In this document: positions 16,538 to 24,440 of the stretch, piece after piece
Layout: each line of letters begins with the position of its first letter
Numbering within the stretch: the stretch's first letter is position 1
Assembly (NCBI GenBank): GCA_963744105.1
Contig: CAVUSJ010000002.1
Coordinates: forward strand, 496,001 to 560,000
Length of the DNA stretch: 64,000 bases
From: DASUPK01 sp963744105
GTDB lineage: Bacteria > Actinomycetota > Thermoleophilia > Solirubrobacterales > 70-9
Direction of reading: 5' to 3'
Notes under the pieces: model-generated
The model's database searches: none
The model's input: only the letters and a program-made list of their open reading frames with translations
Told to the model about the DNA's origin: nothing
Made by a program: the position numbers and the translations under genes

Positions 16538-17034
16538 TGTCCGGGTCCGATCCCGCCCGAATTGCCGCCGATCGTGGTCCCCTGCGTCGAGGTGTTCGTC
16601 GTCGTGGTCGGCTGGGTCTGGGTGGGCGTCGTGGTCGTGGGTCGAGTCTTCGTCGTCGTGGTGGTCGACTGCGTCGTGGACGGCGTGCTGGTGGTCGTCT
16701 GCGACGTGGTGGTCCGGCCCTGGCACTGAGACGGGTCGGCGAGCAGGATCTTGAGCTGGTTGGCCCCGTTCAGGAGGGCGGTCTTGACGTCCCCGTTCAC
16801 GGACGAGGGAAGCTGCTGGACGTCGGCGATCAGGTCGTCGGTCTTGGTCCCGGCCACCAGGCAGCTGCCGACCCTGACGTTCGCCTGGATCTCGTCGATC
16901 TTGGAGCTGAGGACGGCGGCCTCCTGCGCGCTCAGCGAAGGGTCTGGGCCGCTGCTCCCTCCGCAGCCCGAAACGCCCGCGGCGGCGGCCGCCAGGAAGA
17001 GCGCAAGCAGTATCGGCCGGAGCAGCTTCGGCAT
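16534..17034 (-). CDS. Thr-rich lipoprotein, kinase partner
   Basis: 166 residues: signal peptide with lipobox SGC (Cys at about 24), a small helical domain (about 33-105) containing two further cysteines, GSCLVAG and PSQCQG, likely disulfide-bonded, then a Thr/Gln/Pro-rich low-complexity tail ending GGNSGGIGPGQ. The tail looks like a cell-wall spanning or glycosylated stalk. It is the first gene of the kinase operon. A TAGTAT box lies 7 bases upstream. No family is recognised. Confidence 0.75.
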   Translation of the reverse strand: MPKLLRPILLALFLAAAAAGVSGCGGSSGPDPSLSAQEAAVLSSKIDEIQANVRVGSCLVAGTKTDDLIADVQQLPSSVNGDVKTALLNGANQLKILLADPSQCQGRTTTSQTTTSTPSTTQSTTTTTKTRPTTTTPTQTQPTTTTNTSTQGTTIGGNSGGIGPGQ

Positions 17035-17041
17035 CGCGGCG

Positions 17042-17047
17042 ATACTA
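17042..17047 (-). promoter_or_regulatory. -10 box of the lipoprotein-kinase operon
   Basis: On the minus strand TAGTAT ends 7 bases before the ATG at 17034, again implying a leaderless message. Confidence 0.5.
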
Positions 17048-17090
17048 GCCGGGGCGCTTGAAACTCCAATTCTCGTGCGGGGCCGCGGCA

Positions 17091-17828
17091 TCATTGGCCC
17101 ACGTAGAGGCGATCTGCGAGCAATTCGGGCAATCCGGCCTCCCTGATCGCCTCCGCCGCCGTGTCGATGTCGTACTGGACGCGGTGATATGTGGCCTTCC
17201 ACTCGTCGGTGTCGAGCTCGAGCCAGGCCGCGCGCGGATCGCCGTCCCGCGGCTGCCCGACGCTGCCCGGGTTGAGCAGCCAGCGATGCTCCGAGATGTC
17301 CATCTCCCTGCCGTCCTCCGCCTGACCGCCACCGTCGGCGCCCGGCGGCCCGTCGCTGTCGGAGAACCAGAGTGCGACGTGCGAGTGGCCGATGAAGCTC
17401 ACTCGGGCTGACTGCTCCTTGATGCACTCCCGCGCCTGATCGACCGCCAGGACGTACTCCCAGATGGGATCGCGGGGGGAGGCGTGGTAGAGGCCGACCT
17501 CGTGCTCGGTGTTCTCGGGCTTCAGCGTCTTGAGGAACTCGATCGTCGACTCGCTCGACTTGGCGCGCGTCCACTCCACGGCGGCCGCCGCGGAGGCGGA
17601 GAACACCTCGGTGCTGATCTCCCCGGTCACGGCGAGGTCGTGATTCCCGACCAGGCTGAGCTCACAGCGCTCGGAGACCAGCTTCGTGCACTCGTCCGGC
17701 TGGGCGCCGTAGCCGACCACGTCGCCCAGGCACCAGCGGCGCTCGATCCCGGCTTCGTCGATCGCCGAGAGCACGGCCTCGAAGGCCGGCAGGTTGCTGT
17801 GGATGTCGGTGAGGATCGCGACTCTCAT
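17091..17828 (-). CDS. Calcineurin-like metallophosphoesterase
   Basis: 245 residues. The dinuclear metal site motifs are in order: TDIHSN at the N-terminus, GDVVGYG, GNHD, and the late HASP and GHSH. The GDVVGYG form is typical of the YfcE/MJ0936-like group that hydrolyses small phosphodiesters; the substrate is unknown. It is cytosolic, with no signal or membrane segment, and is divergent from the M48 peptidase gene. Confidence 0.92.
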   Translation of the reverse strand: MRVAILTDIHSNLPAFEAVLSAIDEAGIERRWCLGDVVGYGAQPDECTKLVSERCELSLVGNHDLAVTGEISTEVFSASAAAAVEWTRAKSSESTIEFLKTLKPENTEHEVGLYHASPRDPIWEYVLAVDQARECIKEQSARVSFIGHSHVALWFSDSDGPPGADGGGQAEDGREMDISEHRWLLNPGSVGQPRDGDPRAAWLELDTDEWKATYHRVQYDIDTAAEAIREAGLPELLADRLYVGQ

Positions 17829-17874
17829 GGGGATTCCGCCCGATTCGCCCTTAAGGCCCGCCCAAGGGGCGGTT

Positions 17875-17880
17875 TATCGT
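17875..17880 (+). promoter_or_regulatory. -10 box of the M48 peptidase gene
   Basis: TATCGT ends 6 bases before the GTG at 17887. This supports GTG rather than a longer frame that would run into the divergent gene. Confidence 0.5.
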
Positions 17881-17886
17881 AGGGCG

Positions 17887-19137
17887 GTGCCCGGCCGATC
17901 GTCGTCCATATGGGTGCGCCTGGGCGTCACCGCGGTCGCGGCCGTGGTCGTCGCCGAGGCCGCCGCCTGGCTGCTCCGTCCCCGTGACATCGAGCAGCCG
18001 GTCTCGATCGACGAGAGCGCCTACTTCTCCCACGCCGAGCTGACCAAGGCGCGCGACTACGCCTCCGGACAGCGCCTGATCCTCGTGGGTGGCCTGCTTG
18101 CCGAGGGAGCCGTGCTCGTCCTGCTGGCGACCGGGCGCCCGGCGATCGCGCGCAGGGCACTGGAGCAACTGGGGGCGCGCCCGGTGCTCGGCGGCGCGGC
18201 GGCGGCTGCGGGGCTTTCGGTGGCCGTCGCGGTCGTGACGGTCCCGCTCGGAATCTGGGCCCATGAGCGATCGGTCGACGTCGGGCTCTCCACCCAGTCG
18301 ATCGGCGGCTGGCTCAGCGACTGGGGCAAGGGCACGGCGATCGGCGCCGTCCTCGCGGGTCTGGTCGGCACGTTCGCGCTCTGGCTGATGCGCAGATTCC
18401 GCTCCCGCTGGTGGATTCCGGGCAGCGTCGCCGTGGTGATCGGGGCCGCCATCCTCACCTGGCTCGCACCGGTGGCCATCGCTCCACTCTTCAACAAGTT
18501 CGACGAGCTCCCGCCCGGTCAGGCGCGGAGCGACGTCCTCGAGCTGGCCCGCAAGGCGGGGGTGGACGTCGGCCACGTCTACGAGGTCGATGCCAGCAAG
18601 CGCACGACCGCGATCAACGCCTACGTCAACGGCCTGGGGTCCTCGAAGCAGGTCGTCCTCTACGACACGCTCATCCACGACCTGAATCAGGGCGAGCGCC
18701 GCGCGGTGGTCGCACATGAGCTCGGGCACGTCCACGGCAACGACATCCAGCGCGGCCTGCTGTTCGTCGCGATCGTCACCCCGCTTTCACTGGTCTTCGT
18801 CTCGCTGATGGCCGGTGGGATCGCTCGGCGCCGCGGCACCGAGCCGGGGACACCGGCATTCCTTCCCGCCTTCGCCCTGGCGATCGCCGCGACCTCGTTC
18901 GTGATCGGCATCGCGGGAAACCAGCTCTCCCGGTCGGTCGAGGCCCGGGCGGACACCTTCTCGCTGCAGCTCACGAACGACCCGCGGGGCATGATCGAGC
19001 TCCAGCAGCAGCTCGCCGACCGCAACCTCGGCGACCCGGATCCGCCGGGGATCTTCACCTTCCTCTTCGGAACGCACCCGTCGGCCACGGACCGGATCGG
19101 CTCCGCGGTGGCCTGGGAGCGGGGCGAGCGCCCTTGA
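17887..19137 (+). CDS. M48-family membrane metalloprotease (Ste24/CAAX-protease-like)
   Basis: 416 residues with several membrane helices. The zinc motif is VVAHELGHVHGND (about residues 274-286), with the third ligand in SVEARADTFSLQL. The domain order (N-terminal helices, a pre-protease segment APLFNKFDELPPG, then HExxH) fits Ste24-type CAAX proteases more than HtpX. It probably degrades or processes membrane proteins. The stop is overlapped by the TTG start of rlmH. Confidence 0.9.
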   Translation: MPGRSSSIWVRLGVTAVAAVVVAEAAAWLLRPRDIEQPVSIDESAYFSHAELTKARDYASGQRLILVGGLLAEGAVLVLLATGRPAIARRALEQLGARPVLGGAAAAAGLSVAVAVVTVPLGIWAHERSVDVGLSTQSIGGWLSDWGKGTAIGAVLAGLVGTFALWLMRRFRSRWWIPGSVAVVIGAAILTWLAPVAIAPLFNKFDELPPGQARSDVLELARKAGVDVGHVYEVDASKRTTAINAYVNGLGSSKQVVLYDTLIHDLNQGERRAVVAHELGHVHGNDIQRGLLFVAIVTPLSLVFVSLMAGGIARRRGTEPGTPAFLPAFALAIAATSFVIGIAGNQLSRSVEARADTFSLQLTNDPRGMIELQQQLADRNLGDPDPPGIFTFLFGTHPSATDRIGSAVAWERGERP

Positions 19138-19550
19138 AGGTCACGATCGTCGTGGTGGGGAAGGTGAAGGCCCCCTTCGCGGAGGCGGACGCGCACTACC
19201 GCAAGATGCTCCAGCGACATCAGCCGGTCGATGTCATCGAGGTGCGGGACGAGGTGAACATCGAGGGCCGGATCCCGACGCGCTCGCACGTGATCGCGCT
19301 CGACCGGGGCGGCCGCGCCCTCAGCTCCAAGGCGTGGGCGAGCTGGCTCTCCGAGCGTCGCATCGACGCGCAGGACCTCTGCTTCCTGATCGGCGGCCCC
19401 GAGGGGCTGTCGGCTCGGACCATGGGGCTCGCGGGGCAGCGCATCTCGCTGGGGCCGCAGACGATGGCGCACCAACTGGCGCGCGTGGTGCTCCTCGAAC
19501 AGCTCTTCCGCGCGACGAAGATCCTGGCCGGCGAGCCGTACCACCTGTAG
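19134..19550 (+). CDS. rlmH: 23S rRNA (pseudouridine-1915 N3) methyltransferase
   Basis: 138 residues of SPOUT fold, slightly shorter than typical (~155). The cofactor knot is shown by FLIGGPEGLS and the C-terminal AHQLARVVLLEQLFRATKI, ending YHL. It starts with TTG inside the stop of the M48 gene (TTGA overlap); MKVTIVVVGKVK is the usual N-terminus. It methylates helix 69 of the large ribosomal subunit. Confidence 0.94.
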   Translation: MKVTIVVVGKVKAPFAEADAHYRKMLQRHQPVDVIEVRDEVNIEGRIPTRSHVIALDRGGRALSSKAWASWLSERRIDAQDLCFLIGGPEGLSARTMGLAGQRISLGPQTMAHQLARVVLLEQLFRATKILAGEPYHL

Positions 19551-19573
19551 CGGCCACCAGGTCGCCCCATCTT

Positions 19574-19644
19574 GGAGCGAAGGGCGAAGCCCGGAGCGAC
19601 TTTGGTTGGGCGGCCGCTTGTGGCCGCGGCCTGATGGCGAAGCC
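19574..19644 (+). repeat. Dispersed intergenic repeat, copy B (~71 bases)
   Basis: It is about 86% identical to 6317-6386 by hand alignment, with the same GGGCGAAGCCC left motif and GGCGAAGCC right motif. Like copy A it lies between two plus-strand genes and is followed within a few bases by a TANNNT box and a start codon. Confidence 0.7.
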
Positions 19645-19645
19645 G

Positions 19646-19651
19646 TAGGAT
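19646..19651 (+). promoter_or_regulatory. -10 box of argS
   Basis: TAGGAT ends 8 bases before the ATG at 19660 and follows repeat copy B directly. Confidence 0.5.
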
Positions 19652-19659
19652 CGATCGCA

Positions 19660-21294
19660 ATGGGAGATCCGGTCGCAGAGCTCCGCACCGCCGTCGAGGC
19701 CGCTGCCTCGAGCCTGCGCGATGGCGCCGACGCGCCGGGCAGCGAGCCGAGCCTCGAGCGTCCACCGAAGGCCGAGTTCGGCGACTACTCCACCAACGCG
19801 GCGATGCTGCTCGCACCCGTACTCGGCGAGCAGCCGCGCGGGACCGCGGAGAAGCTGGCCGAGGAGCTCGGCCGCAACCTGGAGGGGACGGTCGAGAAGG
19901 TCGAGGTCGCGGGGCCGGGCTTCCTCAACCTGTTCCTCTCAGCGGACTGGTACCGGCGGGCCGCGGGCGAGCTCGCCGCTGCGGGCGAGGATCTCGGCCG
20001 GCCCGCCGCGAGTCCGAAGGCGAAGGAGCGGATCAACGTCGAGTTCGTCTCGGCCAACCCGACCGGGCCGATCACGGCCGCGGGGGGCCGCGGCGCGGCC
20101 CTGGGTGACTCGATCGCGCGGATCCTCGAGTTCACCGGCCACTCGATGACGCGCGAGTACTACGTCAACGACCGCGGGGGCCAGATCGACCGCTTCGCGG
20201 CCTCGATCGCAGCCCGGATGAAGGGCGAGCCGGTCCCGGAGGAAGGCTACGAGGGCGACTACGTCGTCGAGATCGCGAAGAGCCTCGAGCAGGAGGGGCT
20301 GAGCCCGAACGACCTCGATGACGTCGGTCGCCGGGGCGTCGCGCTGATGCTGGCGGCCGCCGAGGAGACGCTGCGCCGCTACGGCGTGGTCTTCGACACC
20401 TGGTCCTCCGAGCGCGCCCTGCACGAGTCGAATGCCGTCGAGCGAGCACTCGAGCAGGCGAAGGAGGGTGGCCACGTCTACGAGAGCGAGGGCGCGACCT
20501 GGCTGCGCACGACCACGTTCGGCGACGACAAGGACCGGGTCCTGATCCGCTCCGACGGCGATCCAACCTACCTGCTCTCGGACCTCGCCTACCACCGCGA
20601 CAAGCTCGAGCGCGGCTCCGATCGCCTGATTGACGTGCTCGGGGCCGACCACCATGGCTACGTCGAGCGGCTGCGAGCCGCGCTCGCCGTCCTCGGCTAC
20701 GACCCCGACTCGCTCGAGGTGGCGATCATGCAGCTCGTGCACGTCGTCGAAGGCGGGGAGCGCTCGCAGATGTCGAAGCGGAGCGGTGACTTCGTCACGC
20801 TCGACGAGCTGATCGGCGACATCGGGGCGGACGCGGCGCGCTTCTTCATGCTGCAGCGCAGCCACGACACGACGGTCGACCTCGACCTCGAGCTGGCGCG
20901 GAAGACCTCGAACGAGAACCCCGTCTACTACGTCCAGTACGCGCACGCGCGCATCTCGAGCATCCTGCGCAAGGCGGGGGAGGGCGCCGAGCAGAGAGCG
21001 GCGTCCGACTTCGGGGCGCTCCCGGCGGAGCCCTCGGAGCGGGCCCTGATCAAGCGGCTCTGCGAGCTACCCGATGAGGTCGCCGAGGCCGCTGCGCGCC
21101 GCGCCCCGCACAGGCTCTGCGCGTACGCGATGGAGGTGGCCCGGGACTTCCACGCGTTCTACCGGGACTGCAAGGTGGTCGGAGCCGAGGGCGATGGCGT
21201 CGAGGAGGCGCGGCTCGGCCTCTGTCTGCTCACCAAGCGGACGATCGCCCGCACGCTCGGGCTGCTGGGGATCTCAGCGCCCGAGAAGATGTAG
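19660..21294 (+). CDS. argS: Arginyl-tRNA synthetase
   Basis: 544 residues, class Ia fold with the ArgRS N-terminal domain (GDYSTNAAMLLAP), the VEFVSANPTGP strand, YYVNDRGGQ, and the DALR anticodon-binding domain ending LGLLGISAPEKM. The KMSKS-like loop reads QMSKRSGDFVTLDEL. Oddly, the place of the HIGH motif (PTGPxHxGHxRG in most members) reads PTGPITAAGGRGAALGD, lacking both histidines. The gene is otherwise intact. It charges tRNA-Arg in the cytosol. No second argS is in the window. Confidence 0.93.
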   Translation: MGDPVAELRTAVEAAASSLRDGADAPGSEPSLERPPKAEFGDYSTNAAMLLAPVLGEQPRGTAEKLAEELGRNLEGTVEKVEVAGPGFLNLFLSADWYRRAAGELAAAGEDLGRPAASPKAKERINVEFVSANPTGPITAAGGRGAALGDSIARILEFTGHSMTREYYVNDRGGQIDRFAASIAARMKGEPVPEEGYEGDYVVEIAKSLEQEGLSPNDLDDVGRRGVALMLAAAEETLRRYGVVFDTWSSERALHESNAVERALEQAKEGGHVYESEGATWLRTTTFGDDKDRVLIRSDGDPTYLLSDLAYHRDKLERGSDRLIDVLGADHHGYVERLRAALAVLGYDPDSLEVAIMQLVHVVEGGERSQMSKRSGDFVTLDELIGDIGADAARFFMLQRSHDTTVDLDLELARKTSNENPVYYVQYAHARISSILRKAGEGAEQRAASDFGALPAEPSERALIKRLCELPDEVAEAAARRAPHRLCAYAMEVARDFHAFYRDCKVVGAEGDGVEEARLGLCLLTKRTIARTLGLLGISAPEKM

Positions 21295-21477
21295 CTCCGC
21301 CGCCAGACGTCGGTCATGCCGGGCCGTATCTCGGGTGCGGCGCCTTGCTGCCGGTGGGGGAACACGCGCGAGGTTCTGCCCGGGGTGATCAACGGACAAC
21401 GATGGGCAGCGAGAGGCGACTACTACCGTTACCGCTGCTAGGTCGAGCCGACGTTGAACAGGGGAAGGTGTATTGAC

Positions 21478-22446
21478 ATGAGCGATTGGATTCTCGTCAC
21501 GGGTGCCGGTGGATTCCTCGGGGGCCATCTGGTCCGCGACCTGCTCGAGGAGGGTTCGAAGGTGCGGGCCGTCGACAAGAAGCCCGCCGACGAGTGGTAC
21601 CAGCGCTTCGATGGCGCGGAGAACTTCGAGCTCGACCTGAGCCTGCGCGAGAACTGCTACGCGGCGACCGAAGGGGTCGGGCAGGTCTACAACCTCGCCG
21701 CCGACATGGGGGGCATGGGGTTCATCGAGCTCAACAAGGCGCTCTGCATGCTCTCGGTCCTGATCAACACGCACCTGCTCGAGGCCTCACGCGACAACGA
21801 CGTCGAGCGCTTCCTGTTCTCCTCATCCGGCTGCGTCTACGCCGCCGAGAAGCAGACCGAGGCGGAGGTCCAGCCGCTGCGTGAGGAGGATGCCTATCCG
21901 GCTGAGCCCGAGGACGGCTACGGCTGGGAGAAGCTCTTCTCGGAGCGCATGTGCCGGCACTTCACTGAGGACTTCGGCCTGGGCACCCGGGTCGTCCGCT
22001 ACCACAACGTCTACGGGCCGGAGGGCACCTGGGACGGCGGCCGCGAGAAGGCGCCCGCCGCGATCTGCCGCAAGGTCGCACAGGCGAAGCTGAGCGGAGA
22101 CCACGAGATCGAGGTCTGGGGCGACGGCGAGCAGACCCGGAGCTTCACCTACATCACCGACTGCGTCCACGGGACCAAGGCGTTGATGGCCTCCGACCAC
22201 ACGGCGCCGGTGAACCTCGGCTCCACCGAGCTGGTCACGATCAACCAGCTGATTGACATCGTCGAGGAGATCGCCGGCATCAAGGTCTCGAGGAATTACG
22301 ACCTGAGCGCGCCGCAGGGCGTGCGCGGCCGGAACAGCGACAACACGCAGCTCAGGGCCGCCCTCGGCTGGGAGCCGAGCGTCACTCTCCAGGAGGGCAT
22401 GTCGCAGACGTACGCCTGGATCTACGACCGGCTGAGCAGGCTGTAG
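21478..22446 (+). CDS. Extended SDR, GDP-mannose 3,5-epimerase-like
   Basis: 322 residues. The NAD motif is TGAGGFLGGH, followed by AADMGGMGFIE, the SSSGCVYAAE strand, the YxxxK pair in DGYGWEKL, and the signature YHNVYGPEGTWDGGREKAP. The last two strongly resemble plant-type GDP-mannose 3,5-epimerases, which make GDP-L-galactose and GDP-L-gulose. The start at 21478 follows GGGGAAGG by a normal spacing; a TACCGT near 21424 may be the -10. It lies next to, and its end overlaps, a remnant thioredoxin-type gene on the other strand, suggesting later arrival here. Confidence 0.85.
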   Translation: MSDWILVTGAGGFLGGHLVRDLLEEGSKVRAVDKKPADEWYQRFDGAENFELDLSLRENCYAATEGVGQVYNLAADMGGMGFIELNKALCMLSVLINTHLLEASRDNDVERFLFSSSGCVYAAEKQTEAEVQPLREEDAYPAEPEDGYGWEKLFSERMCRHFTEDFGLGTRVVRYHNVYGPEGTWDGGREKAPAAICRKVAQAKLSGDHEIEVWGDGEQTRSFTYITDCVHGTKALMASDHTAPVNLGSTELVTINQLIDIVEEIAGIKVSRNYDLSAPQGVRGRNSDNTQLRAALGWEPSVTLQEGMSQTYAWIYDRLSRL

Positions 22447-22556
22447 GCGAGCAGGCCTACTACGGCGATCACGGCGATCAGAACTGCGATCGAGCTGCCT
22501 TTCAGCGGGCGATCCCGGCATAGGCGGCGAGCGAGGATTCGGTCTGCCGTTGCCAT
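22422..22556 (-). pseudogene. Remnant of a TlpA/CcmG-like gene (membrane anchor only)
   Basis: A 44-residue frame ends IAVLIAVIAVVGLLAYSLL, closely matching the anchor of the full CcmG gene at 23028-23546 (VVVAVIGLLAYGLL). The DNA also matches over ~55 bases. Right after the anchor, where the thioredoxin domain should follow, the frame enters the 3' end of the epimerase gene and stops. It is therefore most likely a second ccmG copy cut off by an insertion or rearrangement. It could still be translated as a small membrane protein after ccmH. Confidence 0.6.
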
Positions 22557-22575
22557 CGTCAAGGTCCATGCTCCA

Positions 22576-23031
22576 TCAGTGGCGATCGTATGTGGACATA
22601 TCCTCGCTGAGGCGCGCAGCGTCGGCGGGGTCGAGGTCGGGCTGAGGCTCGCGATCGCCCCTGCGGCCCCGCAGCCGCAGGGCACCGAGGGCAAGCGCAA
22701 TGGCCGCGAACAGGATCCCGAGGCCCGGGACGATCCAGGCGAGCAGGTCGAACCCGTGCCCGCTCGGAGTCGCGAGCACGCGCGGCCCGTACTCGGCAAC
22801 GAGCGCGTCCTTGATCTGGTCCTTGCTCTGGCCCCGGGCGATCAGCTTGCGGATCAGGGCCCGCTCGCGGTCGGCCTGGGGCGACTCCGACTCGGCGAGG
22901 AGCGTCCCGCAGACGATGCACATCACCTCGTCCTCGATGTCCGGCAGGGAGGCCTGCGTCGCGGCGGCGGCGGTGCTGCCGGCCGGGACCATCAGCGCCG
23001 CCACCAGGCAGGCGAGCGCGAGCGCCCTCAT
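22576..23031 (-). CDS. ccmH: Cytochrome c maturation protein CcmH
   Basis: 151 residues: a cleavable-type signal (1-24), the CxxC pair Cys38/Cys41 in EVMCIVCGTLLAES, the three-helix RKLIARGQSKDQIKDALV region, and one C-terminal membrane helix (about 108-130). CcmH reduces or holds the apocytochrome CxxCH thiols on the outer face of the membrane before haem ligation by CcmF. Its ATG overlaps the ccmG stop (ATGA). Same operon as ccmG on minus. Confidence 0.88.
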   Translation of the reverse strand: MRALALACLVAALMVPAGSTAAAATQASLPDIEDEVMCIVCGTLLAESESPQADRERALIRKLIARGQSKDQIKDALVAEYGPRVLATPSGHGFDLLAWIVPGLGILFAAIALALGALRLRGRRGDREPQPDLDPADAARLSEDMSTYDRH

Positions 23032-23546
23032 CGCTTCAGCAGCGGTTGCACCCGCTCGCGCAGGAAGGCCTCGTCGATCGGCCCCCGCTGGATCAGGCGG
23101 ATGGAGCCGTGTGGATCGACCACGAAGTTCTCGGGCAACCCGGTCATGCCGTAGGCCTCCTTGAGCGAGTCGCCGTCGCCCTGCCGGAACAGGGGGTAGG
23201 TGAGGTGGAACTCGCGCGCGAAGGACCGCGCGTCGTCCGTGGCGTCGTCGAGATCGACGCCGAGCACGACCGCGCCACGGCCGCGATTGGCTCTCCAGAA
23301 GCTCTCCAGGGCCGGTGCCTCCGTCCGGCACGGCTGGCACCAGGACGCCCAGAAGTTGACGAGGACCCAGTGGCCGCGGTAATCCGCGATGCGCCCCGTC
23401 CCGGTGCCCTCCACCCTGGTCAGTTGCCTGTCCGGCGCGGGGTCGCCGACCGCGAGCGCGTCTCCGTTCTTGTTGAGCAGGCCGTACGCCAGTAGGCCGA
23501 TGACGGCGACAACGACGGCGACCACGGCGAGGGACTTGGCGCTCAC
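23028..23546 (-). CDS. ccmG: TlpA/ResA-type thiol-disulfide oxidoreductase (CcmG role)
   Basis: 172 residues with an N-terminal membrane anchor (about 5-24) and an external thioredoxin fold. The active site is WCQPC (Cys70, Cys73) in VNFWASWCQPCRTEAP, and the cis-Pro lies in TGLPENFVVDPHG. It supplies reducing power to CcmH and apocytochrome c outside the membrane. The neighbouring ccmH and the ccmE-ccmF pair 3.4 kb away support the CcmG role over a general ResA. Confidence 0.88.
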   Translation of the reverse strand: MSAKSLAVVAVVVAVIGLLAYGLLNKNGDALAVGDPAPDRQLTRVEGTGTGRIADYRGHWVLVNFWASWCQPCRTEAPALESFWRANRGRGAVVLGVDLDDATDDARSFAREFHLTYPLFRQGDGDSLKEAYGMTGLPENFVVDPHGSIRLIQRGPIDEAFLRERVQPLLKR

Positions 23547-23624
23547 CTGGGGGTCCTGCCGTCCGCCGCGACGATGCGCGCTTTCCGTCCCGCCGTCATC
23601 CGAGACCTAGAATGCTCGCAGACT

Positions 23625-23697
23625 GCGGCGGTAGCTCAGCTGGTAGAGCGCGAGCTTCCCAAGCTCGAGGTCGCGGGTTCGAGACCCGTCCGCCGCT
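23625..23697 (+). tRNA. tRNA-Gly (CCC)
   Basis: A full cloverleaf folds by eye: acceptor GCGGCGG/CCGCCGC, D-arm GCTC...GAGC, anticodon stem CGAGC/GCTCG with loop TTCCCAA (anticodon CCC), T-arm with GGTTCGAGACC. The CCA end is not encoded. A TAGAAT box lies at 23609-23614. Confidence 0.95.
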
Positions 23698-23729
23698 TGT
23701 GATCGCGAACTGGGGGTAATGACCGCGAG

Positions 23730-24116
23730 ATGGGACTGATCGGTGGAATGAGCAGGCGCGTGGCGCGTCGCAGCCGCTGGCTCGCCGAGCGGCTCTGGCT
23801 GATCGCCGTCGTTGAGGTCGCGTGGACTTCGTGGGGGCATTGGCGGCGCCTTGAGCCCGAGGAGCGGGACCGGCTGTTCCTCCTCGCCCGCAAGTCGAAG
23901 GGAAGGCCCTCCAAGAACCTCACCGACAGGGAGCAGCGAGAGGCCGGAGAGCTGCTCGACAAGCTCGGCCACATCGAGCTGGCGGGGAGCGCCGCCCGGA
24001 CGCTGCTTCCCTTCCGGCCCCTGAGCAGCTCCGCCGAGTGGTACATGCAGCGGCGCCACAAGCGGACCGTGAAGCGGCGCGGAGAGGCCCCCGACGCCGC
24101 GCCGACCTCCAGCTGA
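23730..24116 (+). CDS. Hypothetical basic protein
   Basis: 128 residues (an ATG 18 bases downstream is an alternative start). A basic N-terminus is followed by a hydrophobic stretch (LWLIAVVEVAWTSWGHW) and then charged segments with ARKSKGRPSKNLTDREQREA. It resembles small hypothetical proteins of actinobacteria but I cannot name the family. It lies just after tRNA-Gly, a common place for accessory insertions. The last residues are low complexity. Confidence 0.55.
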   Translation: MGLIGGMSRRVARRSRWLAERLWLIAVVEVAWTSWGHWRRLEPEERDRLFLLARKSKGRPSKNLTDREQREAGELLDKLGHIELAGSAARTLLPFRPLSSSAEWYMQRRHKRTVKRRGEAPDAAPTSS

Positions 24117-24440
24117 GATGGAGGCGGGGGTGCACACGGCGACGACTTCACCGTCGGCGAATGGCGGTCGCGGATGACGCACACCGGGACCTCCGAGGGG
24201 CTCGCGCCGACGGGCCGCGTGGTGGAGAGCGCCGGAGTGGACGCGGCGACACTGGAGGGCGAGGGCCGGATCCGGCACCTGGCGTCCTACTACGACGGCG
24301 CCGAGATCATGCGCGACCTCGGGCTGCTCCCGGCTCGCGGCTCGAGGACCGAGCGCGCGCTGGTCCGGGCCGCTTCGGCGCTCACGCGGCTACGGGGCGC
24401 ACCTCGGGGTGGGCGCCGTACCACTCCAGGGTCCGGCTGA
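24117..24440 (+). pseudogene. SnoaL-like (NTF2-fold) gene lacking its N-terminal half
   Basis: The frame opens at 24117 after a stop and has no start codon until ATG 24174, yet the residues before that ATG (DDFTVGEWRSR) already fit the domain. The rest, with GLAPTGRVVESAGVDAA and ASYYDGAEIMRDLGLLPA, reads like the second half of a SnoaL/ester-cyclase NTF2 fold. The first half is gone, and the tail overlaps the convergent SDR gene. I therefore call it a truncated relic. Confidence 0.6.

Noticed and set aside
16560..16740. Repetitive GTC/GTG stretch resembling a repeat array or CRISPR
   Set aside because: It encodes the Thr/Gln-rich tail of the lipoprotein; no regular spacers or direct repeats.
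21361..21377. Second LexA-like box (GAAC...GTTC)
   Set aside because: The half-sites are 9 bases apart instead of 4, so it does not fit the SOS box.
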